A DNA stretch of 64,000 bases, from NCBI RefSeq assembly GCF_002205845.1, contig NZ_NISI01000001.1, positions 434,001 through 498,000 on the forward strand. Reading direction: 5' to 3'. Made by a program: the position numbers and the translations under genes. The notes below the pieces were generated by a model that searched no databases, was not told the origin of the DNA, and worked only from the letters and a program-made list of their open reading frames with translations. This document shows, piece by piece, positions 33,802-42,855 of this stretch; the stretch's first letter is position 1, and each line of letters starts with the position of its first letter. The stretch is from Roseateles puraquae. Lineage in GTDB: Bacteria; Pseudomonadota; Gammaproteobacteria; Burkholderiales; Burkholderiaceae_C.

Positions 33802-34350
33802 TTGAACCGCCCCACCTCCCTGCTGCAACTCTTCCTGGCCTTCACGCGCCTGGCCTTGCAAGGCTTTGGCGGCGTGCTGGCGGTGGCCCAGCGCGAACTC
33901 GTCGAGCGCCTGGGCTGGCTCACCAAGGAAGAGTTCGTCGAGACCCTCGCCATCGCCCAGGTGCTGCCCGGGCCGAATGTGGTCAACCTCTCCATGATGA
34001 TCGGGGACCGTTTCTTCGGCCTGCGTGGCGCCGTGGTGGCCCTGGCGGGCATGCTGTCCGCGCCGGCCGTCATCGTGCTGGGGCTGGCGATGATCTATGG
34101 CCAGCTCGCCCAGCACCCGATGGCGGTGAACGCGCTGCGAGGCATGGGTGCGGTGTCGGCCGGCCTCATCCTGGCCACCGGCATCAAGCTGCTGCCCGCC
34201 CTCAAGACCAGCCCGCTGGGCCGGCCGCTGGCCCTCGGTCTGGCGGCCGCGGCCTTCGTGCTGATTGCCTTGCTGCGCTGGCCGCTCTTCCAGGTGCTGG
34301 CCCTGCTGGGCGGCACCGGCATGCTGGTGGCGTGGTGGAGGCTGCGTTGA
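33802..34350 (+). CDS. chromate transporter, N-terminal-type half (ChrA family, short chain)
   Basis: 182-residue membrane protein with about five to six hydrophobic segments and one CHR domain: FTRLALQGFGGVLAVAQRELVER and IAQVLPGPNVVNLSMMIGDRF carry the family's G-G and PGP motifs. It starts with TTG (33802). Together with the next gene it forms the two-gene, short-chain version of ChrA, in which the two halves insert in opposite orientations. Substrate chromate/sulfate is from family knowledge; no other metal-resistance gene is adjacent. Confidence 0.86.
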   Translation: MNRPTSLLQLFLAFTRLALQGFGGVLAVAQRELVERLGWLTKEEFVETLAIAQVLPGPNVVNLSMMIGDRFFGLRGAVVALAGMLSAPAVIVLGLAMIYGQLAQHPMAVNALRGMGAVSAGLILATGIKLLPALKTSPLGRPLALGLAAAAFVLIALLRWPLFQVLALLGGTGMLVAWWRLR

Positions 34351-34883
34351 ACGTCGACCTCTTCAGCCTCTTCTTGCACTTCCTGACCCTGTCGCTGCTG
34401 TCCATCGGCGGCGCCATCACGACGGTGCCCGAGATGCACCGCTTCCTGGTGGATCGCACTGGCTCGCTGACCGACGAATCGTTCACCTCGTCCATCGCGC
34501 TGGCCCAGGCCGCGCCCGGCCCCAACATCCTGTTCGTGGCGGTACTCGGCTTCAACGTGGCGGGCCTGGCGGGTGCCGCAGCGGCCATGGCCGGCATCAT
34601 GCTGCCCTCCAGCGTGCTGACGGTGGCGGCCACCCGCTGGGCCCGGGCGAATCGTGACCATCGCGCGGTGCGTGCCTTCTCCGCCGGCATGATGCCGCTG
34701 ACCCTGGGCCTCATCGTCGCCACCGGCTGGCTGCTGGCCGCGCCCTTCCTGCGCGCCGAGGCGCACCGGTGGGGCGTGCTCGCGCTCATTGCCACCACGG
34801 TGGTGCTGACGCTGCGCACCCGGCTGGGCCTCGTGTGGATGGTGCTGGCTGGCGGCGTGGTGGGCGCACTCGGCCTGGTCTGA
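34347..34883 (+). CDS. chromate transporter, second half (ChrA family, short chain)
   Basis: 178-residue membrane protein, the partner CHR domain: LHFLTLSLLSIGGAITTVPEMHRF and IALAQAAPGPNILFVAVLGF (PGP motif), followed by hydrophobic helices. The likely start is TTG 34347, overlapping the first half's stop as TTGA, with GGAG 9 bases upstream; GTG codons at 34332/34335 are alternatives. The tight overlap supports co-translation of a heterodimer. Confidence 0.84.
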   Translation: MNVDLFSLFLHFLTLSLLSIGGAITTVPEMHRFLVDRTGSLTDESFTSSIALAQAAPGPNILFVAVLGFNVAGLAGAAAAMAGIMLPSSVLTVAATRWARANRDHRAVRAFSAGMMPLTLGLIVATGWLLAAPFLRAEAHRWGVLALIATTVVLTLRTRLGLVWMVLAGGVVGALGLV

Positions 34884-34892
34884 CAGTCGACC

Positions 34893-34916
34893 AGCCGCTC
34901 AGCCGCTCAGCCGCTC
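34893..34916. repeat. three tandem copies of AGCCGCTC
   Basis: Exact 8-bp tandem repeat of three copies between the converging chromate-transporter and GlxA-type genes; the last copy runs into the stop codon of the latter. Probably a simple slippage product. Confidence 0.7.
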
Positions 34917-35874
34917 AAGGCCGAAACGCCGCAGGCGGCCGCCCCAGCAGGCGCACAAACGCCCGCCGCATGCGCTCGGTGCTGCCGAAGCCGCAGTCCT
35001 GCGACACCCGCTGCACCGACCCCGCACCGCCCTCCAGCGCGGCCCGCGCTGCCTCCACCCGCAGCCGCTCCACCACCTGGGCGGGCGTGGCGCCGGTCTC
35101 GGCACGAAAGCAGCGCGCAAAGTGGCGGGGGCTCATGCAGGCGCGCTCGGCCAGGTCGTCCACGCGGTGCTCGGCGCGCAGGTCACGCCGCACCTCGTCC
35201 AGCAAGGCGCTGAAGCGGCCGTCCGGCCGCTGCAGCTCCAGCAGCGGCGAGAACTGCGACTGACCGCCCGGCCGGCGCCGCTCCACCACCAACTGCCGGG
35301 CCGCCTCACGGGCCACGTCTTCCCCGTGGTCATGCGCCACCAGGGCCAGGCACAGGTCGATGCCAGCCGTCATGCCGGCGCTCGTCCACAGTTCGGGCCA
35401 ACCGCGCTCGCGCACCGCGGGTTCGCGCACATAGATGCGGTCAGGCTGCAATTGAACGGCCGGGAACTCGACCTCGAACTGCCGCCCTCGCGACCAATGG
35501 GTGGTCGCGCTGCGGTCATCGAGCAGGCCCGCGGCCGCGAGCACCAGGCTGCCGCTGCAGATGCTGGCGATACGCGCCCCTGAACGGGCCGCCCGTCGCA
35601 ACCACCCCAGCAGGCGCTCGTCGCGGCAGGCCCCGTCCACGCCATCGCCACCGATCACCATGACCAGATCCAGCTCGCCCAGGCGCCGCGGCAGCGCCTG
35701 CACGGGCCAGTCCACACCGGCGGAACTGCGTGCGGCAGGCGGCGCACTGGCCACCAGCCGCCAGTCATAGCTGCCGGGGCGCTCCAGCCGCGCCACTTCG
35801 AACACGGCCATCGGGCCGGCCAGGTCCAGCTGCTGAAACCCGGGAAAGAGCACGAAGGCGATGCGGCAACTCAT
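34915..35874 (-). CDS. GlxA-family transcriptional regulator (DJ-1/PfpI domain plus AraC helix-turn-helix)
   Basis: 319 residues. Residues ~1-185 form a class-I glutamine-amidotransferase-like DJ-1/PfpI sensor domain (IAFVLFPGFQQLDLAGP; elbow ARIASICSGSLVLAAAGLL with the conserved Cys). Residues ~215-315 are an AraC/XylS double helix-turn-helix (DLAERACMSPRHFARCFRAETGATPAQ and VSQDCGFGSTERMRRAFVRLLG). It is divergent from a free-standing DJ-1/PfpI gene and an aminotransferase, which it may control. Confidence 0.92.
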   Translation of the reverse strand: MSCRIAFVLFPGFQQLDLAGPMAVFEVARLERPGSYDWRLVASAPPAARSSAGVDWPVQALPRRLGELDLVMVIGGDGVDGACRDERLLGWLRRAARSGARIASICSGSLVLAAAGLLDDRSATTHWSRGRQFEVEFPAVQLQPDRIYVREPAVRERGWPELWTSAGMTAGIDLCLALVAHDHGEDVAREAARQLVVERRRPGGQSQFSPLLELQRPDGRFSALLDEVRRDLRAEHRVDDLAERACMSPRHFARCFRAETGATPAQVVERLRVEAARAALEGGAGSVQRVSQDCGFGSTERMRRAFVRLLGRPPAAFRP

Positions 35875-35980
35875 GCCGGCATCTTGGCAGAAAAGGTGGG
35901 AAGTGCGTCATGGCGGCCACGCGTGCGGCATCGCACACTGCCCGGCATCAACCCACGCACGCGGCAGGAGGCCGCTCCAC

Positions 35981-36583
35981 ATGCACATCGGCATCCTGGT
36001 GTTCGACGACATGGAACTGCTCGACATGGCCGGGCCTTACGAGGTCTTCACGACAGCGGCTCGGGTGCACGCCCGCGGCCAGGCAGCCGGCGCCAACCCG
36101 CTGTTCACCGTGACCACCATCGGCCGCAACCGCCGCCCCGTGCGCGCCCGGGCTGGCCTGCAGGTGCAGCCCGATGCGACCCTCAAGGAGCATCCGCCGC
36201 TGGACTGCGCCATCGTGCCCGGTGGCGTGGTGACCGCCGAGCTGCAGGACCGGCAAACGCTGGACTGGATCGGCCAGCAGCGGCGCTGCGCGCGCATCCT
36301 CGCCTCGGTCTGCACCGGCGCCCTGATGCTGGCCGAGGCCGGTGTGCTCGATGGCCTGGCCGCCACCACGCACTGGGAAGACCTGGACGAGCTGCGCCGC
36401 CTGCGCCCGGGGGTGCGGGTGCGCGAAGGCGTTCGATGGGTGGACGAAGGCGCGGTGGTGACCTCCGCCGGCATATCGGCCGGCATCGACATGTGCCTGC
36501 ATCTCGTCGCACGGCTGCACACCCTCGAAATCGCCCGCGCCACCGCGCGGCAAATGGACTACGACTGGCAGGAGACCCCGTGA
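35981..36583 (+). CDS. DJ-1/PfpI family protein (isonitrile hydratase-like)
   Basis: 200 residues. MHIGILVFDDMELLDMAGPYEVF opens the fold, and RILASVCTGALMLAEAGVLDG carries the nucleophile-elbow Cys; ATTHWEDLDELRRL and TSAGISAGIDMCLHLV are as in isonitrile-hydratase/InhA-like members. ATG 35981 has a strong AGGAGG upstream; longer frames to 35861 are not supported. Its stop overlaps the GTG start of the aminotransferase (GTGA), so the two are translated together. The substrate is unknown. Confidence 0.88.
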   Translation: MHIGILVFDDMELLDMAGPYEVFTTAARVHARGQAAGANPLFTVTTIGRNRRPVRARAGLQVQPDATLKEHPPLDCAIVPGGVVTAELQDRQTLDWIGQQRRCARILASVCTGALMLAEAGVLDGLAATTHWEDLDELRRLRPGVRVREGVRWVDEGAVVTSAGISAGIDMCLHLVARLHTLEIARATARQMDYDWQETP

Positions 36584-37761
36584 ACGCGCTCGATCATCAC
36601 CTCATCACCATCACCCAGCGCCCACCCACCGTCTTCGTCGAGGGCCACGGCGCCTGGCTGCAGGACGAATCGGGCAAGCGCCACCTCGACCTGGTGCAGG
36701 GCTGGGCGGTGAACTGCCTCGGCCACAGCCCGGCGGTCATCACCGAAGCACTGCTGGCGCAGTCACGGCGCCTGCTGAACCCCAGCCCGGCCTACTACAG
36801 CCGCCCGTTGCTGGCGCTTGCCGCGCGGCTGAGCGAGGTCAGCGGCTTTGATCGCGTCTTCCTGGCCAACTCCGGTGCCGAAGCCAACGAGGGGGCCGTG
36901 AAGCTGGCACGGCGTTGGGGCAGCCGTCATCGTGAGGGCGCGTTCGAGATCGTCGGATTCGAGCAGGGCTTCCACGGCCGCACGCTGGCCATGATGAGCG
37001 CCTCGGGCAAGCCGGGCTGGGGCGACATCTACGCGCCCATGCCCACGGGCTTCACCAAGGCGCGGCTCAACGACATCGGCTCGGTCGAGCGCGCGCTGTC
37101 GGCACAGACGGTGGCCGTCATGATCGAGTTCGTGCAAGGGGAGGCCGGCGTCGTCGTGGCCGACCCGGGATTCGTGCGCGAGCTGCGGGCGCTGACCGCC
37201 GAGCGCGGCGTGCTGCTCATGGCCGACGAGGTGCAGACCGGCGTGGGCCGCTGTGGGCCGGCCTTCGCCTTTGAGCATTACGGCGTCGAGCCCGATGTGA
37301 TGACCCTGGCCAAGGGCCTGGGCGGTGGTGTGCCGCTGGCCGCCCTGCTGTGCCGCGAGCGCCTGAACTGCTTCGAGCCCGGCGACCAGGGCGGCACCTT
37401 CTGCGGCAACCCGCTGATGGCGGCCGTGGGCCTCGCCGTACTGGACACCGTCTGCCAACCGGCCTTCCTGGCTGGCGTGCACGCGCGGGCGGCCCAGCTC
37501 AGCGAAGGCCTCCAGGCCATCGTGCGTGAGCACGGCCTGGTCGGCGAACGCGGCCTGGGCCTGCTGCGCGCGTTGGAACTGCCCACGCCGGTCGCACCGG
37601 CCGTCGTCACCGCCGCCCAGGCGCTGGCGCCGGTGGGGCTGCTGCTGAATGCGCCCCGCCCTCACCTGCTCCGCTTCATGCCGGCGCTGAACATCAGCGC
37701 GGCCGAGGTGGATGAGGGGTTGGCGCTGCTGCGCCGCGCGTTGCGGGCAGCGGGGCTGTAG
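36580..37761 (+). CDS. class III aminotransferase (acetylornithine/succinylornithine transaminase family)
   Basis: 393-residue fold-type I PLP enzyme. GRTLAMMSASG and FANSGAEANEGAVKLAR-like segments bind the phosphate, VLLMADEVQTGVGRCG carries the PLP-nitrogen Asp, and DVMTLAKGLGGGVPLAA the Schiff-base Lys. This matches ArgD/AstC-type transaminases. The start is GTG 36580 overlapping the previous stop, with GGAG 9 bases upstream. ArgD of arginine synthesis is possible, but the coupling to a DJ-1/PfpI gene and a GlxA-type regulator argues for a catabolic enzyme. Confidence 0.88.
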   Translation: MNALDHHLITITQRPPTVFVEGHGAWLQDESGKRHLDLVQGWAVNCLGHSPAVITEALLAQSRRLLNPSPAYYSRPLLALAARLSEVSGFDRVFLANSGAEANEGAVKLARRWGSRHREGAFEIVGFEQGFHGRTLAMMSASGKPGWGDIYAPMPTGFTKARLNDIGSVERALSAQTVAVMIEFVQGEAGVVVADPGFVRELRALTAERGVLLMADEVQTGVGRCGPAFAFEHYGVEPDVMTLAKGLGGGVPLAALLCRERLNCFEPGDQGGTFCGNPLMAAVGLAVLDTVCQPAFLAGVHARAAQLSEGLQAIVREHGLVGERGLGLLRALELPTPVAPAVVTAAQALAPVGLLLNAPRPHLLRFMPALNISAAEVDEGLALLRRALRAAGL

Positions 37762-37765
37762 CCCT

Positions 37766-38398
37766 TTAGCCTTCCTTGGTGCCGAAGATCTTGTCGCCCG
37801 CGTCACCCAGGCCGGGAATGATGTAGCCCACGTCGTTGAGGTGGCTGTCGATGGCAGCCGTCCAGCAGCGAACGTCGGGGTGAGCGGCGTTCAGGGCTTT
37901 GACGCCCTCGGGGGCCGCCACCAGCACCAGGGCGCGGATGTCCTTGCAGCCGCGGGCCTTGAGCAGGTCGATGGTGGCGATCATGCTGCCGGCGGTGGCC
38001 AGCATGGGGTCGATGATGAGCGCCGTGCGGGCCTCGAGGTTGCCGACGAACTTGTCGAAGTAATTCACCGGCTTGAGGGTTTCGTGGTCGCGCGCGAGGC
38101 CCACCACCGACACCTTGGCGTTGGGCAGGATGTCCAGCACGCCGTCCAGCATGCCCAGGCCGGCACGCAGGATGGGCACCACGGTGACCTTGCGGCCCGC
38201 GATCTGGTCGACCTCGGCCGGGCCGCTCCAGCAGTTGATCGTCACCTTCTCAAGCGGGAAGTCCTCGGTCGCCTCGTAGGTCAGCAGCCGCGCCACCTCG
38301 CCCGTCAGCTCGCGGAACTTCTTGGTCGAGATGTCGGCCTCCCGCATCAGCCCGATCTTGTGCTTGACGAGAGGGTGTTTGACTTCGATGACGGCCAT
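37766..38398 (-). CDS. upp: uracil phosphoribosyltransferase
   Basis: 210 residues converting uracil and PRPP to UMP in pyrimidine salvage. Family marks: [28 protein letters not shown] near the start, [10 protein letters not shown], the PRPP loop [14 protein letters not shown], and the C-terminal uracil-binding [16 protein letters not shown]. The length equals the bacterial norm. It converges on the aminotransferase gene with a 4-bp gap. Confidence 0.97.
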   Translation of the reverse strand: MAVIEVKHPLVKHKIGLMREADISTKKFRELTGEVARLLTYEATEDFPLEKVTINCWSGPAEVDQIAGRKVTVVPILRAGLGMLDGVLDILPNAKVSVVGLARDHETLKPVNYFDKFVGNLEARTALIIDPMLATAGSMIATIDLLKARGCKDIRALVLVAAPEGVKALNAAHPDVRCWTAAIDSHLNDVGYIIPGLGDAGDKIFGTKEG

Positions 38399-38432
38399 GG
38401 TGGGCTTCCCTTTTTCTACTGAGTAGTCGGAA

Positions 38433-39185
38433 TTATCGACGGGCCGGCGCGGTGCGCTGGCGCAGCGCCTCGTACAGGCACACGCCCGAGGCGACGGACA
38501 CGTTCAGGCTCTCCACCGCACCGGCCATCGGGATGCGCACGAGTTCGTCGCAGGTCTTGGCGGTCAGCTGGCGCATGCCCTCGCCTTCGGCGCCCAGCAC
38601 GAAGGCGATGGGTCGATTGAAATCGAGGTCGTAGATGGATCGCTCGGCCTGGTCGGACGTGCCGACCACCCAGATGTCGCGCTCCTTCAACTCATTGAGC
38701 GTGCGCGCCAGGTTGGTGACCATCAGGTAGGGCACGGTCTCGGCGGCGCCGCTGGCGACCTTGGCCACGGTGGCATTCAGGCCGACTGCGCGGTCCTTGG
38801 GCGCGACCACCGCGTGCGCACCGGCCCCATCGGCCACGCGCAGGCAGGCGCCCAGGTTGTGCGGGTCGGTCACACCGTCCAGCACCAGCACCAGGGGCGG
38901 GCCCTGCACGGCGTCAAGCACGTCGTCCAGCGAATGCGGCTGCGCCAGGGCTGACACCCGGGCCACCACGCCCTGGTGGCGCGGGCTGCCGGCGAGCTGG
39001 GTCAGCCGCTCGTCGCTGCTCTCCACCAGCTTGGCCCCGGCCTCCTTGGCGCGCTCAATGAAGGCGCGCATGCGCTGGTCACGCCGGGCGGGGTCGAAAT
39101 GCACTTCGGCCACCGAGCCGGGGTGGGTCTTGAGGCGGACGGTGACGGCGTGAAAGCCAAACAGGACGGACTTGGAAGAGCTCAT
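38433..39185 (-). CDS. rlmB: 23S rRNA (guanosine-2'-O)-methyltransferase RlmB
   Basis: 250 residues of the SPOUT/TrmH class that methylates G2251 of 23S rRNA. An N-terminal substrate-binding domain ([14 protein letters not shown], ~1-75) precedes the knotted domain with motif 1 [14 protein letters not shown], motif 2 [10 protein letters not shown] and motif 3 [22 protein letters not shown]. Length and order are normal. It is upstream of upp on the same strand, 34 bases away. Confidence 0.96.
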   Translation of the reverse strand: MSSSKSVLFGFHAVTVRLKTHPGSVAEVHFDPARRDQRMRAFIERAKEAGAKLVESSDERLTQLAGSPRHQGVVARVSALAQPHSLDDVLDAVQGPPLVLVLDGVTDPHNLGACLRVADGAGAHAVVAPKDRAVGLNATVAKVASGAAETVPYLMVTNLARTLNELKERDIWVVGTSDQAERSIYDLDFNRPIAFVLGAEGEGMRQLTAKTCDELVRIPMAGAVESLNVSVASGVCLYEALRQRTAPARR

Positions 39186-39200
39186 GCCCCCATTGTCGGC

Positions 39201-39992
39201 TCAGCGGCCGGCCTGGCGGCGCGCGGCCTCCATGATGTTCACGAAGCTGTCGGTCCAGAAGCGGTCCTTGTGGCGGGCCAGGTGGTCCAGCAACTGGTCG
39301 TGCGCCTCGCGGGTGACGCTCAGGTGTTCGGCACCCACCCCATGGAAAAGCAGCGACACCAGGGCGCCCTGGGCCGCGGCCTGCTCCACCAGCGCGATGA
39401 GCTGCTCGCCGCTCATGCCCTCAACGAAGTAGACCGGCATGGCGTAAGGCTTCAGCTGGGCCGTGTCGCTCACCAGGCCGGGGCCTGCGGCGCGGTAGGC
39501 CACGAAATGCGGCTGCAGCGCGGTGACGAAATCCTGCCCGCCGGCGGTGAGGTCAAGACAGGGTGGCGTGAAGGTGCGACGGGTGCGCCCGTCCAGCGAC
39601 TGCAGCCAGGTGTTGGCCGCCACGACGTGCTCCTGCACCTCGGCGGGCGTCTGCCGGTCGAGGTCGCGGTGCGGCAGCACCCAGTCGCGCCCCGGGCCGC
39701 GCGCGGAGCAACCGTGGAAGAGGCTGTGGTTGCCCAGTTCGTGGCCGGCAGCGGCAGCCGCCTTCCACTCGTGCTGGCGGCTCGGCAGCGTCGGACTGTT
39801 GATCGGCACATAGAAGCTCGCCCGCAGGCCACGCGCGTTGAGCGCTGGCACCACATGGTCGAGTTGGCTGGCCAGCCCATCGTCATAGCCCAGGCTGACG
39901 GCGGCGCGCGCGCCCTGGGGCCAGGCGAATGGCGCCGCCGCAGCGGCGCTGGCGAACAGCAGGCCGACCACGGCCGTCAGGAGCTTGTGCAT
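39201..39992 (-). CDS. polysaccharide deacetylase family protein, secreted
   Basis: 263 residues with an N-terminal signal peptide (MHKLLTAVVGLLFASAAAAA). NodB-type motifs: SLGYDDGLASQLD (motif 1, D-D), HELGNHSLFHG (motif 2 H-x3-H form), and FTPPCLDL near motif 3. It would remove acetyl groups from a periplasmic or surface polysaccharide. The start overlaps the stop of the DUF1624 membrane protein (ATGA), suggesting the two act on one cell-envelope glycan. The longer frame to 40556 lies inside that gene. Confidence 0.88.
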   Translation of the reverse strand: MHKLLTAVVGLLFASAAAAAPFAWPQGARAAVSLGYDDGLASQLDHVVPALNARGLRASFYVPINSPTLPSRQHEWKAAAAAGHELGNHSLFHGCSARGPGRDWVLPHRDLDRQTPAEVQEHVVAANTWLQSLDGRTRRTFTPPCLDLTAGGQDFVTALQPHFVAYRAAGPGLVSDTAQLKPYAMPVYFVEGMSGEQLIALVEQAAAQGALVSLLFHGVGAEHLSVTREAHDQLLDHLARHKDRFWTDSFVNIMEAARRQAGR

Positions 39993-40732
39993 CACGCGCC
40001 TTTCAGGAGTTGCACCGCCAGCAGGCCGCCAATCAGCACCGGCTGGTGGAGCATGTAGAAGCTGAGCGACCAGCGGCCCAGCACCACCAGCGGGCGGGGC
40101 GCCCCACCGGCCCAGCGCTGCGGCCATGCCCGGGTCACCACGAAACCCAGCAGCATCACGCCCAGCCACGGCAGCACGGGCACGTAGTCTTCCGTGATGG
40201 GCTTGTGGGTGACCAGGCCCAGCCAGTTGGTCCAGCGGGTGTCGAACAGGGGGCTCTGCACCAGACGCGGAGCCGCCAGCGCCAGCGCCGCCAGCGCCAG
40301 CAGCACCGCGGCTGGCCAGCGCGCGAGCCCCAGCCGCAGCAACAACAACATCACCGCGATGCCGTGCAGCACGCCAAAGCTGATCCAGCTCTGGGGGAAC
40401 ATGAACCACGACCCGAGCGACACCAGCACGGCACAGCCCGCCACCTGTGCCCAGCGCCGCCAGAAGCGCCGTGCGCTTTGCCCTGCCAGCACCGCGAAGG
40501 CCTGGCCGCCCCCGGCGCAGAACAGGAAGAGGCTGACGATGCAGGTGCGCTGCCACGTCCAGACCGGGTCGCGATAGAAGTCCTGGTGGATCCAGCCGAA
40601 GTGGTTGAGGTCAAAGCTGAAGTGAAAGATCGCCATCCAGACGATGGCCAGCCCCCGCAGGGCATCGAGGCGATCCAGACGTTCGGCAGAGACAGGCGGC
40701 ACGGGTTTCAACGGTGGAGAGGAGGCCCGCAT
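39992..40732 (-). CDS. DUF1624 (heparan-alpha-glucosaminide N-acetyltransferase-like) membrane protein
   Basis: 246 residues with about seven hydrophobic helices. RLDRLDALRGLAIVWMAIFHFSFDLNHFG is the family N-terminus with the membrane histidine; FGVLHGIAVMLLLLRLGLARWPAA and LVVLGRWSLSFYMLHQPVLIGGLL are characteristic. Related proteins transfer acyl groups across membranes onto sugars. It is translationally coupled to a secreted polysaccharide deacetylase, making an acetylation/deacetylation pair plausible. Confidence 0.88.
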   Translation of the reverse strand: MRASSPPLKPVPPVSAERLDRLDALRGLAIVWMAIFHFSFDLNHFGWIHQDFYRDPVWTWQRTCIVSLFLFCAGGGQAFAVLAGQSARRFWRRWAQVAGCAVLVSLGSWFMFPQSWISFGVLHGIAVMLLLLRLGLARWPAAVLLALAALALAAPRLVQSPLFDTRWTNWLGLVTHKPITEDYVPVLPWLGVMLLGFVVTRAWPQRWAGGAPRPLVVLGRWSLSFYMLHQPVLIGGLLAVQLLKGA

Positions 40733-40825
40733 TCTGGCCGCTGAGCGGCCATCGCAGCGGCTGGCCCCGGCGCGACGGTTGAAGCTGCGGCAGCCGGCTC
40801 AAAATGCCGGGCGTCGTAACCCTTG

Positions 40826-41929
40826 ATGCCAGCCATGGCCCTTGCACAGCCCCGCTTCGCCGCCGCCGCCCTGCTGGTGGCCTTCCTGCCGCCCCTGGCG
40901 CCGCCCGCGCCGGCCAAGACACCCGCCCAGCCTCGGGCGGTGAGCGCCCGCGGCGCGCTGGATGCCGAGGAGAACAACAACATCAGCGTGTTCAAGCGGG
41001 TGTCACCGTCGGTCGTGCACATCACGACCCTGGCGGTGCAGCGCGACTTTTTCTCGCTGCGCACCAGCGAACAGCCCAGCGGCACCGGCACCGGCTTCGT
41101 CTGGGACGACAGCGGCCACATCGTCACCAATTTCCACGTCATCCAGGGCGGCGACCGCGCCACCGTGACGCTGAACGACCAGAGCAGCTACCCGGCTCGC
41201 CTGGTGGGCGCCTTTCCGGACCGCGACATCGCCGTGCTGCGCATCGAGGCACCGCGCGACAAGCTGCCGGCCATCGCGGTGGGCAGCAGCCGTGACCTGC
41301 AGGTCGGCCAGAAGGTCTACGCCATCGGCAACCCCTTCGGACTGGACCAGACGCTCACCACCGGCATCGTCTCGGCGCTCAACCGGGAGATTGAGTCCGT
41401 CACCCGACGCACGATCAAGGGCGCCATCCAGACGGATGCGGCCATCAACCCGGGCAACTCCGGCGGGCCGCTGCTGGATTCGGCCGGCCGGCTCATCGGC
41501 GTGAACACCGCCATCTACAGCCCGAGTGGCGCCAGTGCCGGCATCGGCTTTGCGATCCCCGTGGACGAGGTCAACCGCATCGTGCCGCGGCTGATCCGCG
41601 ATGGCCGCTTCATCCGCCCGGCGCTGGGCGTGACCGCCGGCCCTGACAACATCGCCAAGGCCCTGGGGGCGCCCAAAGGCGTGTTGCTGGTGAACGTCGC
41701 CAGCGGCAGCCCGGCGGCGGCGGCCGGGCTGCAGCCTTTCGGGCGGGACCGCAACGGGCGCATCGTGCAGGGTGACGTGATCACCGCCGTCGACGGCCAG
41801 GCGGTGGCCGACCTCGACGACATGCTCTCGGTGCTTGAAACCCGTCAGATCGGCGAGAAGGTCACGCTCACCGTCTGGCGTGCGGGCCAGACGCGCAAGG
41901 TGGCGGCGACACTGGGCAGCTCGGACTGA
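40826..41929 (+). CDS. S1C family trypsin-like serine protease with one PDZ domain (DegS/HtrA-like)
   Basis: 367 residues. An N-terminal hydrophobic segment (~8-30) may be a signal or anchor. The protease domain shows the triad: His in GHIVTNFHVIQGG, Asp in FPDRDIAVLRI, Ser in INPGNSGGPLLDS. One PDZ domain follows (~265-365, KGVLLVNVASGSPAAAAGLQPF, GDVITAVDGQAV). A single PDZ and short length suit DegS-like envelope proteases. The start could be ATG 40826 or ATG 40835; neither has a strong ribosome-binding site. Confidence 0.92.
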   Translation: MPAMALAQPRFAAAALLVAFLPPLAPPAPAKTPAQPRAVSARGALDAEENNNISVFKRVSPSVVHITTLAVQRDFFSLRTSEQPSGTGTGFVWDDSGHIVTNFHVIQGGDRATVTLNDQSSYPARLVGAFPDRDIAVLRIEAPRDKLPAIAVGSSRDLQVGQKVYAIGNPFGLDQTLTTGIVSALNREIESVTRRTIKGAIQTDAAINPGNSGGPLLDSAGRLIGVNTAIYSPSGASAGIGFAIPVDEVNRIVPRLIRDGRFIRPALGVTAGPDNIAKALGAPKGVLLVNVASGSPAAAAGLQPFGRDRNGRIVQGDVITAVDGQAVADLDDMLSVLETRQIGEKVTLTVWRAGQTRKVAATLGSSD

Positions 41930-41955
41930 TCGGAACCAAGCCTGCCCACGCCCAC

Positions 41956-42783
41956 ATGAACCCGGAGCTGCTGAAACGCTGGGAAAGCCTCACCAGCGCT
42001 GCCGCTGGCGATGCCCGCGCAGCGGCCCGGTGGGGCAAGCTGCGCCGGATGCTGGGCGTGGCCAGCGCGTCGCTGCTGTTCGCCTTCGTGGCGCTGACCC
42101 TCGTCAACGCGGCGGCTGGCCTGACGGTGGCCCTGCTGGTGCTCGGTGTCGCCACGGGCGTCGCGACCGCGTGGGCCTATCGCGAGGTCCATGCCGTGAG
42201 CCGGCTGGCCGACGCGCGCCAGCAGGAGATGCAGGCCATCATCGAGGCGGTCGAGCAGCATGAGAAAACCCCGCGCACCCCACTGGCCATCGGCTTTGCC
42301 AACCTGTGCGGCCCGGAGATGGATGACCTCGTCCGGCAGGACGCTGAACGACTCGGCCCCCTCTTCATGCGTGCCCGCGTGCCGGCGCACCGCCAGATCC
42401 CGAGCGCCGAGGTGCTGTTCGTCTATGCCCACCTGAACGAGGACGGCACGCTGCAAGGCCCGAAGGCGGTCGGCGTGCGGCAGATCGTGCAGACGACGCA
42501 TGCCGCCATCGTGGTGGTGGCCAGCCCGAACTCACCCCAGAGCATTCGCAACGCCGTCGGCCTGCGCGGCCCACGCTCGGCCAACCTCGTGTTCACGATC
42601 GACCGTCGAGGCGACAGCTTCGGGCGCTTCTTCCGCAGTCTCTTCGAGAAGATGCAGGCCGGCGACGACATGCTGGGCGCCTGGGCGACCCTCGCACCCC
42701 AGCAGCCCGGCGGCGGTGGCAGCGATGCGCCGGCCACGATCCTGGCGGCTGAAGGTGGGAAGATCGCGTTCCCGCGCGATTGA
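41956..42783 (+). CDS. hypothetical membrane-associated protein with two N-terminal helices
   Basis: 275 residues that I do not assign to a family. Residues ~34-76 form two adjacent hydrophobic segments (LGVASASLLFAFVALTLV and GLTVALLVLGVATGVATAW). The rest is soluble, with HAAIVVVASPNSPQSIRNAVGLRGPRSANLVFTIDRRGDSFGRFF and a Gly/Asp-rich tail. The start ATG is 27 bases after the S1C protease stop, so co-expression is likely. It may be an envelope protein. Confidence 0.7.
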   Translation: MNPELLKRWESLTSAAAGDARAAARWGKLRRMLGVASASLLFAFVALTLVNAAAGLTVALLVLGVATGVATAWAYREVHAVSRLADARQQEMQAIIEAVEQHEKTPRTPLAIGFANLCGPEMDDLVRQDAERLGPLFMRARVPAHRQIPSAEVLFVYAHLNEDGTLQGPKAVGVRQIVQTTHAAIVVVASPNSPQSIRNAVGLRGPRSANLVFTIDRRGDSFGRFFRSLFEKMQAGDDMLGAWATLAPQQPGGGGSDAPATILAAEGGKIAFPRD

Positions 42784-42855
42784 GCCCTCGGCCGACGCGC
42801 TGCCCGCACGCCGGGCCCTCCTCTCCCCTGCAACTCTGAAGACTGGATCGAGCCC

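Noticed and set aside
33802-34883. Frameshifted chromate transporter pseudogene
   Set aside because: Each half has a full CHR domain with PGP motif and its own start; two-gene short-chain ChrA systems are an established form.
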